Assembly (NCBI GenBank): GCA_013331015.1
Contig: DUHF01000132.1
Coordinates: forward strand, 1 to 5,011
Direction: 5' to 3'
Source of the DNA: Methanoregula sp.
GTDB lineage: Archaea; Halobacteriota; Methanomicrobia; Methanomicrobiales; Methanospirillaceae
Length of the DNA stretch: 5,011 bases
Shown: piece after piece, positions 1 through 5,011 of the stretch
How the letters are laid out: each line of letters starts with the position of its first letter
Numbering within the stretch: position 1 is the stretch's first letter
Program-made: the position numbers and the translations under genes
The notes under the pieces: generated by a model
The model's input: the letters and a program-made list of their open reading frames with translations, nothing else
What the model was told of the DNA's origin: nothing
The model's database searches: none

Positions 1-299
1 TTCACGATGGTGTAATCATCGGCAGGTATCATTGAGTAGTGCACGACAGCATTCTTCCTGTTCAGGGCAATCCTCCGGAAATCCTCGCGGACAACCGCCT
101 CATTGGGACTTGTGATGTCTGAAGTTATCGCATCAGAAATGTCCCGGATATCGTTCTTGGGAAACTCGATGACCCCTTCTGCGGTTGTCTGTCCTACGAC
201 AGTGGACTGGTTGAGGACCAGTGCCAGGAAGAATATGCTGAAACTCACAATAAAGCCCATCAGGACGATCCACTGTGCATCTTCATTCAGTCGCGCCAT
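1..299 (-). CDS. Pilin-like single-pass membrane protein, N-terminal part (cut by window edge)
   Basis: This is the first 99 residues of a protein that continues past the left edge. Its start is the ATG at 297-299, which has a near-ideal ribosome binding site (GGAGGTG at 305-311, five bases away). The N-terminus is short and polar (MARLNEDAQ), followed by one hydrophobic helix at about residues 10-30 (WIVLMGFIVSFSIFFLALVL) and then a polar region expected outside the cell. There is one N-glycosylation sequon, N30-Q-S, just after the helix. The 'DAQ' plus helix arrangement resembles the haloarchaeal DUF7261-type proteins that begin with 'RGQ' or 'RAQ', found beside type IV pilus-like genes. 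That assignment is from memory and unverified. The start lies inside the 3' end of the 165-residue gene (13-base overlap), so the two are very probably co-transcribed and translationally coupled. The function is unknown; a minor pilin or pseudopilin is the best guess. Confidence 0.8.
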   Translation of the reverse strand, partial: MARLNEDAQWIVLMGFIVSFSIFFLALVLNQSTVVGQTTAEGVIEFPKNDIRDISDAITSDITSPNEAVVREDFRRIALNRKNAVVHYSMIPADDYTIV

Positions 300-784
300 A
301 GTAACACCTCCATGAGGACTGCCCTGTCCTGGGCAATCGGGCCGCAGATATTTGTGTTCACCCGCACCCACTTGGTCACTCTCACGGGATGCTCCGTGCC
401 GGTGAGTTTATGGGAACCTCCAAGCACAATACTGGAGATACTGTCGTCGGCAGTGTTCCGGCAGGTATAGCTGGCATTATACCTGATATGGTCCGGCTCC
501 TGGAGCGTCCGGTTGTTCACATAGTTGAGAAATGCCTTGTCAAATGTTTCAACTTTATGCTCTTCGATGATGGTCCTGAGCAGGGACGGTTCCCCATACG
601 CTTCAGGTACATCCATCATGCGGAGTGCATCGGTACCGAGGATCTCCAGCTGCATGTCGCTGATGTGGGCATCGCCCGGGGTATAGACCGATGTTGTATT
701 GAAAACAAAGAAGACTGTCAGGACCATGATCATGGCAGCGGCAAGGCCCTCGATCGTGAAGAGCTGGGCCCCCTCGTTCACCAT
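287..784 (-). CDS. Pilin-like membrane protein, DUF7288-like, 165 aa
   Basis: The protein has a short N-terminus (MVNEGAQLFTIEG) followed by a single hydrophobic helix at about residues 13-28, then a domain of about 135 residues predicted outside the membrane. The Q-L-F-T-I-E run before the helix resembles the FTLIE/QxSxE region of type IV prepilins, with the glutamate at the helix start. It also closely resembles haloarchaeal DUF7288 proteins that begin RAQAHTLE (remembered, not searched). There are sequons at N29, N91 and N103, and two cysteines (C108, C147) that could form a disulfide outside the cell. The start is supported by GAGGTG at 790-795, five bases upstream. The gene overlaps the upstream 359-residue gene by 7 bases and the downstream gene by 13. 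A minor pilin or pseudopilin in a surface filament or secretion-like machine is likely; the exact role is unknown. Confidence 0.85.
   Translation of the reverse strand: MVNEGAQLFTIEGLAAAMIMVLTVFFVFNTTSVYTPGDAHISDMQLEILGTDALRMMDVPEAYGEPSLLRTIIEEHKVETFDKAFLNYVNNRTLQEPDHIRYNASYTCRNTADDSISSIVLGGSHKLTGTEHPVRVTKWVRVNTNICGPIAQDRAVLMEVLLWRD
305..311 (-). promoter_or_regulatory. Strong Shine-Dalgarno site for the leftmost gene
   Basis: The minus strand reads GGAGGTG, then TTACT, then ATG at 299. It is a seven-base match to the complement of the archaeal 16S rRNA 3' end with good spacing. It lies within the 3' coding end of the upstream gene and fixes the start of the partial gene, which is otherwise known only from its N-terminus. 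Confidence 0.8.
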
Positions 785-1857
785 ACTGCCACCTCGACTA
801 TGGCATCGCGGAGCTGGGACTGGGTCACGTTATTAGGATGATAATTATAATCAAACGGCCTGGTCGCGGTATTATTCAAAAACGAGCTTTCGCGGGTCAG
901 GTTGAAGGTCATGTTCACGTAGATGGGGTATGTTGCCCCTTTTAAGATCTCCGCAATGATATCCGGCCGGATCTTCAGGCAGATGGAATTTTGCACCGGG
1001 GGAATTGTCGCATAGTTGCTGCTGGTATCATAGTAATAGACATCATCAACAATCGGTTCGGCAAAAGTCCGCTTGTAGTTCATCTTCCCCCCTTCCAGCG
1101 TGTAGATGGTGATATTCTTGAGATCTATCTGGATGAGCTGGGGGTCTGGTGCGTTCATTGTAGATCGCAGCTCGGTGAGGTTGATCATCACCTCATCACG
1201 CTGAGGATTGATCTGGAAGGCCGGATCTTTTATCTCCTTGGTAAGGTAGGAGTTGTTGATGAGAATTGAGAATTCATGAAGGGTCACCATGTTGTTTGGT
1301 TCCGGGTCCATGTAGCTGAAATTGGTTACAACAAGATTATTGATGGTCGCGTTGCTCATGGTCTTGATCTTGGCAAGGCGCCGGATATACCCGTATCCTT
1401 CCGGCCGGATCTCGCCGATGGTCCGGACCTCATTTCTGGGGATATCCCGGATTGAGATATTGAAGTGATAGGGATAGTCTCCGAAGATCACCCGGTCATG
1501 GTACTCCTCGGGATATTCAAACCCGATCAGGGGATTGATCTCGGTTGAGCAGGTGAAACGGTTCAGTTTCGCCTCTGAGATAATATTGGGGCGCTCTTTT
1601 GTGAGTGCCAGCCCGAACCGGGTTACATTGGCTTTCCGGTCTCCAAGGTCTGTCTCCCAAGGGGGGGATACCGGCCAGCCGGGATCTTCGATAAGGATGA
1701 CTCCCGTGCGGTATGCCACGGCGTCAAAGTCAACGGTCGATGACTGGAGGCCGATCATCATGCCGGGGATCATGGATGCCACCCAGATAAATGCTAAGAT
1801 AAAAATTGTGCAGCCCACGAGGAAGTCAATGGACATATTCCCGGAATCGTCTCTCAT
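778..1857 (-). CDS. Pilin-like glycosylated surface protein, DUF7287-like, 359 aa
   Basis: The N-terminus (MRDDSGNMSIDFLVG) is followed by one membrane helix at about residues 13-36, then an outside domain of about 320 residues. S-G-N-M-S-I-D-F matches the class III archaeal prepilin pattern G-Q-x-S-x-E-F with conservative changes (N for Q, D for E), so cleavage after G6 is plausible. It also resembles haloarchaeal DUF7287 proteins starting RGQTSIDF (from memory). Eleven N-X-S/T sequons are present: N77, N133, N169, N179, N201, N226, N248, N315, N319, N328 and N343. This points to a heavily N-glycosylated exterior protein. At 359 residues it is large for a major pilin, so a minor, tip or adhesin-like subunit is more likely. 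Its start overlaps the stop of the lipoprotein gene (TAATG), with only a weak GGGG site at 1862-1865, so translation probably depends on coupling. A run of seven Gs (plus strand) lies at 1661-1667 within codons 64-66. The function is unproven. Confidence 0.85.
   Translation of the reverse strand: MRDDSGNMSIDFLVGCTIFILAFIWVASMIPGMMIGLQSSTVDFDAVAYRTGVILIEDPGWPVSPPWETDLGDRKANVTRFGLALTKERPNIISEAKLNRFTCSTEINPLIGFEYPEEYHDRVIFGDYPYHFNISIRDIPRNEVRTIGEIRPEGYGYIRRLAKIKTMSNATINNLVVTNFSYMDPEPNNMVTLHEFSILINNSYLTKEIKDPAFQINPQRDEVMINLTELRSTMNAPDPQLIQIDLKNITIYTLEGGKMNYKRTFAEPIVDDVYYYDTSSNYATIPPVQNSICLKIRPDIIAEILKGATYPIYVNMTFNLTRESSFLNNTATRPFDYNYHPNNVTQSQLRDAIVEVAVW
790..795 (-). promoter_or_regulatory. Shine-Dalgarno site for the 165-aa pilin-like gene
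   Basis: The minus strand reads GAGGTG, then GCAGT, then ATG at 784. It sits inside the last codons of the upstream gene. It supports the ATG at 782-784 as the true start despite the 7-base overlap. Confidence 0.75.
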
Positions 1858-2447
1858 TATACCCCAACCGGTTCCCCTGTAACAGCATCGAACACCAGGT
1901 ACCGCATTGCGCCTCCCGATCCGAGGGTCAGTGTATACACGCCGCCGCGGAGGTCAAGCTCGCTCTCTTCAGTAACCGTGACCGCAGGATCTGAAAAGAT
2001 AACGTCATGGTTTTTTGTAAAAAGATCTTGGGGCTGCATCACCTGATCGAGGTTAATCGGGGTGTCTGAAAACCTGCTCCCCCACGGGATCTCGGTCAGG
2101 TCCCCGTTCTCAAAAACCATCAGCATGAGTCCGGTGGAACGGTTCGCCGCAAATGTCCACCTTGCTGCATCACCTGACGAATCCAGATCTGCTCCCTGAA
2201 TATAATAGAACGGGATTGTCCCGCGATCCATCTCAGATCCCGGGATGAACTCCTGCAGCTGTGCCCGGGCCGCACTCATGCTCACGTAGGTCTTCTCAAC
2301 CCCCCGATCGGGGATACCAATCCCCCCATCTATGCGTTCACCAGACGAATCCGCATCTCCCAGAAATGGGATAGTACAAGCTGCGGTGAGGCACAGTGCT
2401 GACAACAGGGCGAGCACCAGAGCTGCAGGGGGGATGGAGCTAGGCAT
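1857..2447 (-). CDS. Putative exported lipoprotein with two PepSY-like units, 196 aa
   Basis: I do not recognise a named family. From the ATG at 2445-2447 the protein has a hydrophobic signal region at about residues 6-22, ending in T-A-A-C (C24). This is a weak lipobox because threonine is at -3. A flexible Gly/Asp/Ser linker follows to about residue 50. The rest looks like two helix-strand-strand units, ending 'LMLMVFENGDLTEI' and 'MRYLVFDAVTGEPVGV'. The second resembles PepSY-domain endings. One sequon, N102-R-S, is present. I chose this start because AAGGAA lies five bases upstream and the TATA box at 2481-2492 predicts a transcript starting near 2460. That would exclude the in-frame ATG at 2465 and GTG at 2474. 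Against it, those longer forms would add R and K to the signal N-region. It is the first gene of the pilin-like operon and overlaps the next by one base. Confidence 0.75.
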   Translation of the reverse strand: MPSSIPPAALVLALLSALCLTAACTIPFLGDADSSGERIDGGIGIPDRGVEKTYVSMSAARAQLQEFIPGSEMDRGTIPFYYIQGADLDSSGDAARWTFAANRSTGLMLMVFENGDLTEIPWGSRFSDTPINLDQVMQPQDLFTKNHDVIFSDPAVTVTEESELDLRGGVYTLTLGSGGAMRYLVFDAVTGEPVGV

Positions 2448-2480
2448 AATCTTCCTTAGTGGCATTAGGATCACGTATCA

Positions 2481-2498
2481 GATATATATATTGGTTTT
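2481..2498 (-). promoter_or_regulatory. TATA/BRE promoter of the pilin-like operon
   Basis: The minus strand reads GAAAAACC followed by AATATATATATC, a purine-rich BRE-like element and an archaeal TATA box. With the usual 25-27 bases from TATA centre to start site, transcription should begin near 2460. That leaves a leader of about 13 bases holding the AAGGAA ribosome binding site before the ATG at 2447. It is the only strong promoter-like element seen for the four-gene operon. Because TATATATAT is symmetrical, it could also work on the plus strand. Confidence 0.6.
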
Positions 2499-2499
2499 T

Positions 2500-2526
2500 C
2501 TCCGGAAAATTCGGACCATTCGGATT
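2500..2526. repeat. Three tandem 9-base repeats beside the promoter, possible operator
   Basis: Three consecutive 9-base units on the plus strand read CTCCGGAAA, ATTCGGACC and ATTCGGATT. They share a core of T-C/T-C-G-G-A near the start of each unit. The block starts 8 bases upstream (in minus-strand terms) of the TATA box at 2481-2492, where archaeal activators or BRE-proximal regulators commonly bind. The period of about one helical turn would place each core on nearly the same DNA face. A further copy in opposite orientation (AATCCGAA) is at 2570-2577. No matching regulator is identified. Confidence 0.35.
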
Positions 2527-2585
2527 TCTGGTCGCTTGAAGGGCCAATCCTATTGTAACAACATTAATTAATCCGAAGATTTTTT
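2519..2585 (+). other. Inverted repeat with T-run; weak small-RNA or terminator candidate
   Basis: TTCGGATT (2519-2526) and AATCCGAA (2570-2577) are perfect 8-bp complements. The second arm is followed by GA and six Ts (2580-2585), as at the end of a terminated RNA on the plus strand. A nested stem pairs TGGTC (2529-2533) with GGCCA (2542-2546), including one G-U pair. The symmetrical TATA at 2481-2492 could start a plus-strand transcript near 2512. There is no sequence-family match, and the enclosed loop is long (43 bases), so chance is a serious alternative. Confidence 0.2.
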
Positions 2586-2588
2586 AAT

Positions 2589-2611
2589 GTCCGGTTTTTT
2601 TAAAACTGGAC
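2589..2611. repeat. 10-bp inverted repeat downstream of hisG
   Basis: GTCCGGTTTT and AAAACTGGAC flank a 3-base TTT loop. On the plus strand all ten pairs form (one is G-U). On the minus strand, the direction of hisG, one pair becomes a C/A mismatch, and no T-run follows. It may help end the hisG transcript or be a regulatory palindrome; the strand asymmetry makes a normal hisG terminator doubtful. Confidence 0.35.
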
Positions 2612-2632
2612 GGATTTATTCAGAGAAACCTG

Positions 2633-2645
2633 GGGAATCTCCCCT
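2633..2645 (-). terminator. Short GC hairpin at the hisG stop codon
   Basis: GGGGA and TCCCC pair around a 3-base loop, with the stem touching the hisG stop codon at 2645-2647. There is no T-run directly after it on the minus strand. It may stabilise or help end the hisG transcript, but the evidence is weak. Confidence 0.25.
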
Positions 2646-3517
2646 CACGGCACAATCTTCGTGATCGGGATCTCGAGGATATCTTCCGCTCCGCAAGCCT
2701 TCAGTTTCGGGATGAGCCCGTTGACTGCGCTCTTCTGGACCACCGTCTGGATACTGTAATAGTCGATCCCGTGAAGCCGGCCCACGGTCGGTTTCTTCAT
2801 GGCAGGAAGCGCGGCAACAAGCCGCTCCATGGAGGCCGTAGGGACGTTCATGGTGAGGAGCACCTTGTGCCGGGCATCGATGACACCGAAAAGCAGGGTA
2901 CGGATCTCCTCTATCTCCTTTCTCTTCTGCGGGTCCGCCCATGCCTGCTTGTTGGCGATGATAGCCGTGTGGGACTCCATGATCTGGCCGATGATTTTAA
3001 GGCCGTTCTTGCGAAGTGTCGTTCCCGTCTCGGTCAGGTCCACGACCACGTCCATCAGGTCAGGAACCTTCGCCTCCGATGCGCCGAACGAGTGGAACAT
3101 CTGGACGGGGATTTTGAGATCCTCAAAGAACTTCCGGGTGAGCTCGGGGTATTCGGTGGTGACCCGGCTGTCCGGCCGGATCTGGGTGACCGTATCGATG
3201 GGCTCGTCGCGGTGGACGGCAATCACGATTTTCACGTTGCCCTCGCCGGTCTTGCTGTAAGAGAGGTTGGCCACCTCCACGACATCTGAACCGGTCTCGG
3301 TTATCCAGTCAAGACCGGAGATGCCAAGGTCGAAATACCCCTTGTCCACGTAGGTCGGGATCTCCTGCGGGCGCAGGATCTTCACTTTGCCGATACGGGG
3401 ATCGTCAATCCGGGGGTTGTAGTCGCGGTCCGTGCGCTTGACTTCAAGGTCAGCTTCCTTGAAGAGCTGGAGCGTCTGCGCCTCAAGGCTGCCTTTGGGG
3501 AGGGCGATGGTGATCAT
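2645..3517 (-). CDS. hisG: ATP phosphoribosyltransferase, long form
   Basis: This cytoplasmic enzyme starts histidine synthesis by joining ATP and PRPP to give phosphoribosyl-ATP and pyrophosphate. The two-lobed catalytic part (about residues 1-210) begins MITIALPKGSL, includes GISGLDW at 65-71, and holds the PRPP-binding loop DLTETGTTLRKNG at 160-172. Residues from about 212 to 290 form the ferredoxin-like regulatory domain of the long-form family, which binds histidine for feedback inhibition and removes the need for HisZ. It is full length at 290 residues. I chose the ATG at 3515-3517 because family members usually begin directly before I-T-x-A-L-P-K-G. An in-frame ATG at 3527-3529 would add four residues but has no ribosome binding site. 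No other his gene is in the window. The DUF1015 gene ends 47 bases upstream on the same strand. Confidence 0.95.
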   Translation of the reverse strand: MITIALPKGSLEAQTLQLFKEADLEVKRTDRDYNPRIDDPRIGKVKILRPQEIPTYVDKGYFDLGISGLDWITETGSDVVEVANLSYSKTGEGNVKIVIAVHRDEPIDTVTQIRPDSRVTTEYPELTRKFFEDLKIPVQMFHSFGASEAKVPDLMDVVVDLTETGTTLRKNGLKIIGQIMESHTAIIANKQAWADPQKRKEIEEIRTLLFGVIDARHKVLLTMNVPTASMERLVAALPAMKKPTVGRLHGIDYYSIQTVVQKSAVNGLIPKLKACGAEDILEIPITKIVP

Positions 3518-3529
3518 ACCCTCAACCAT

Positions 3530-3564
3530 TGCCGCGCAAAAACAATAAAGGAGAAGGGTTGGGA
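3530..3564 (-). promoter_or_regulatory. Gap before hisG with weak TATA-like and T-rich sequence
   Basis: The minus strand reads CTCCTTTATTGTTTTTGCGC here. TTTATTG (3543-3549) could be a weak TATA box, predicting transcription from near 3520 and an almost leaderless hisG message. The TTGTTTTT stretch could instead end some DUF1015 transcripts. There is no convincing BRE. A shared DUF1015-hisG transcript remains equally possible. Confidence 0.3.
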
Positions 3565-4830
3565 TCAGTCAAACGTGTGGACCACAAGCCCGCTCAAGAG
3601 CTTTGGTTCAAACCATGTAGACTTCGGGGGCATGACACCCCCGCCGTCCGCAATGGAAAGGACGGTCTCGACTTTTACCGGCTGCATGGCGAACGCGAGC
3701 TGGTACTGCCCCATATCTACGAGTTTCTCGAGGTCGGCAACCGGCCGGGCCCCGCCAAGGTACTGGAGCCGTGCATCGCCCCGGGGATCGTTGATCCCGA
3801 GCAGTCCTTCGAGCACGTACGTCTGGAGCACGGCAACATCGAGAGTTTCTAAGGGTTTTGCCTTCTTGTCAATCAGGCGGGTGCACTCGTACCACTGGCC
3901 CCCGAGATACATGTGGACGATGTGGTTGTTCTCCGGCTTTTGACACTTCGGCCGGATATTAAACTCGCGGCCGTTGACCCTGCCATAAGGCCTGACCTCG
4001 AAATACTTTTCCAGATTCTCGATGAATGCATCGTGGGTGAAGGTGCCGAGATTGACCAGGAGCCGGCTGTACCCGTGGATCTTCACCTTGTTATGGGCGA
4101 ACATGACCCCGAGGAAGCGGGAAACCTCGCCATCCGCGGGCTGCCCGGCAACGATCCGGCGGTCGGCAACATTGACCGCGGATTTTGCCCGGTGGTGACC
4201 ATCTGCGATGTAGAGTGCCGGGATGGACGCGAAGGTCTTTTCGAGCCGGTCGAGATGTGCAGGATCCGTGATCCGGAAGATCTGGTGGACACCCCCGTCC
4301 GGGGTCTTCACTTCGCCATCCGGCACAGACTCCGGATTGATGAGCGATTTGATGAAGGAGAAGATCTCCCCGGTGTCCCGGTAGAGGAGGACCACCGGGC
4401 CGTTGTGGGTTTTTGTGCTCTCGATGTGCCGGGTGCGGTCCTCTTCTTTGTCATAGCGGGTCAGTTCGTGGCGGCGGATGCTGGTGTTCCGGTAATCGTC
4501 CACGTCAAGACAGCAGCCGATTCCAAGGAACGAATCCCCGTCCTGCCGGACGCGGTACACGTACATCCCCGGTTCCGGGTCACGGAGCATCTGCCGTGAG
4601 TTCATCAGCGCAGTAAAGTTCTCGCGTGCCCGGTCATAGATCCGCTGATCGTCTGCCGGGATGTCCGGAAGCTCGGCATCCGGGCGGCTCACGCGCAGGA
4701 AACTTTTGTTGTTCTTAGCAATAATTGCCCGCGCCTCATCCGCAGTTACTACATCATACGGGACAGCGGCGATAGCCTGTGCCTCCGAACGCTCCGGCCG
4801 TACCCCGGAAAAACGATAGATCCTGACCAT
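3565..4830 (-). CDS. DUF1015 family protein of unknown function, 421 aa
   Basis: This is a full-length soluble protein with no signal peptide or membrane helix. Family signs are the start MVRIYRFSGVRP, the VPYDVV motif at 23-28, a charged IRRHELTRYDKEEDRTRH stretch at 118-135, IADGHHRAKSA at 208-218, and the C-terminal MPPKSTWFEPKLLSGLV at 400-416. These match DUF1015 (PF06245/COG4198) as I remember it. The DGHHR motif resembles the GxxR motif of ParB/Srx-fold nucleotide-using proteins, which include the serine kinase SerK. A phosphotransfer or nucleotide-binding role is therefore possible but only inferred. In some other organisms this family is found near serine biosynthesis genes (memory, unverified); here its visible neighbour is hisG. 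The ATG at 4828-4830 is preceded by GTGGGTGC, a modest ribosome binding site, and a clear promoter lies further upstream. Family assignment is firm; function is not known. Confidence 0.9.
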   Translation of the reverse strand: MVRIYRFSGVRPERSEAQAIAAVPYDVVTADEARAIIAKNNKSFLRVSRPDAELPDIPADDQRIYDRARENFTALMNSRQMLRDPEPGMYVYRVRQDGDSFLGIGCCLDVDDYRNTSIRRHELTRYDKEEDRTRHIESTKTHNGPVVLLYRDTGEIFSFIKSLINPESVPDGEVKTPDGGVHQIFRITDPAHLDRLEKTFASIPALYIADGHHRAKSAVNVADRRIVAGQPADGEVSRFLGVMFAHNKVKIHGYSRLLVNLGTFTHDAFIENLEKYFEVRPYGRVNGREFNIRPKCQKPENNHIVHMYLGGQWYECTRLIDKKAKPLETLDVAVLQTYVLEGLLGINDPRGDARLQYLGGARPVADLEKLVDMGQYQLAFAMQPVKVETVLSIADGGGVMPPKSTWFEPKLLSGLVVHTFD

Positions 4831-5011
4831 GCACCCACATCCAGACTAAAAGAAATACCTTAAAGACTTGCCCTGAATACTTAGGCGTACTCCCATATAT
4901 TTTCCCGCACCAGCCCGTTTGGGTGTAACAATATTGATGTGAATGTACGCTGGATTCTATAGTCGGGAAAAATCCGGTGCCCAGCCCATGATCCGACCCC
5001 GCGAAATTGCA
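4831..5011. other. Right-edge upstream region with no confident gene
   Basis: These 181 bases lie upstream of the DUF1015 gene and contain its promoter. On the plus strand a reading frame opens at ATG 4943-4945 and stays open to the edge (23 codons). An inner ATG at 4988-4990 has GGTG eight bases before it and gives MIRPREIA. A divergent gene may begin here, but the stretch is too short to judge. Minus-strand frames across this region show no start and no recognisable protein. Confidence 0.3.
4893..4908 (-). promoter_or_regulatory. TATA/BRE promoter upstream of the DUF1015 gene
   Basis: The minus strand reads GCGGGAAAATATATGG, a BRE-like purine stretch joined to a TATA box. The predicted start near 4872 gives a leader of about 42 bases. 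A second, weaker element, TTTAAGG at 4858-4864, would instead give a start only about six bases before the ATG. Both are minus-strand calls by position and sequence only. Confidence 0.55.

Noticed and set aside
389..841. 150-codon plus-strand frame opposite the 165-residue pilin-like gene
   Set aside because: It is antisense to a gene with a strong ribosome binding site and a typical N-terminal helix. Its own translation shows no domain or membrane pattern.
2302..2313. Perfect 12-base palindrome CCCCGATCGGGG inside the lipoprotein gene
   Set aside because: It lies in the Gly/Pro/Asp linker coding region and is explained by the codons used; nothing around it suggests a regulatory site.
2616..2942. 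108-codon minus-strand frame overlapping the end of hisG
   Set aside because: It lies in another frame of hisG with a low-complexity, charge-rich translation and no ribosome binding site. HisG motifs occupy the other frame.
2771..3289. Two overlapping plus-strand open frames opposite hisG
   Set aside because: Both lie entirely antisense to hisG. Their translations are rich in R, H, G, V and D as expected from reverse-complemented GC-rich codons, and no start signals support them.
3913..4599. Long open frame on the plus strand (228 codons) opposite the DUF1015 gene
   Set aside because: It is wholly antisense to a well-supported conserved protein. It has no recognisable motif or promoter, and its openness is explained by GC-rich codons on the opposite strand.
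4816..5011. Minus-strand frame open from the right edge into the DUF1015 start region
   Set aside because: It has no start codon in the window, would overlap the DUF1015 gene and its promoter, and its translation shows no recognisable features.
1..5011. CRISPR array, transposon ends, tRNA or rRNA genes
   Set aside because: I saw no regularly spaced repeats, no transposase-like protein or terminal inverted repeats, and no cloverleaf or rRNA-like sequence on either strand.

Overview
The window looks archaeal and most likely comes from a methanogen of the Methanomicrobiales (Methanoregula-like). This is inferred from memory of protein families, not from a search. Supporting signs are TATA/BRE-type promoters ahead of two transcription units, strong GGAGGTG-type ribosome binding sites, a long-form HisG, a DUF1015 protein of the kind common in methanogens, and pilin-like membrane proteins resembling haloarchaeal DUF7261/DUF7287/DUF7288 families. 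Every convincing gene is on the minus strand, so the biological order runs from right to left.

Right half (about 5011 to 2645): a promoter region (4831-5011) with a clear TATA box drives a DUF1015 protein of unknown function (3565-4830). After a gap of about 47 bases comes hisG (2645-3517), encoding long-form ATP phosphoribosyltransferase, the first enzyme of histidine synthesis. No other his gene is visible. The two genes may share a transcript, although a weak TATA-like element and a T-rich stretch lie between them.

Middle (2475-2644): an AT-rich intergenic region of 170 bases. It has a hairpin over the hisG stop, a 10-bp inverted repeat, three 9-base direct repeats, and a strong TATA box for the next operon. 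An 8-bp inverted repeat followed by six Ts on the plus strand could end a small RNA, but this is weak.

Left half (2447 to 1): a tightly packed operon. It starts with a putative lipoprotein carrying two PepSY-like units. Three proteins follow, each with one N-terminal membrane helix and an outside domain, of the archaeal pilin-like type. The four genes overlap by 1, 7 and 13 bases, and the last runs off the left edge. The 359-residue member carries eleven N-glycosylation sequons and a class III (QxSxE-like) prepilin motif. The operon probably encodes a cell-surface pilus-like or pseudopilin assembly. The motor ATPase and membrane platform genes are not in the window and could lie beyond the left edge. 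This surface operon is the most interesting part; the right half is ordinary metabolism plus one protein of unknown function.
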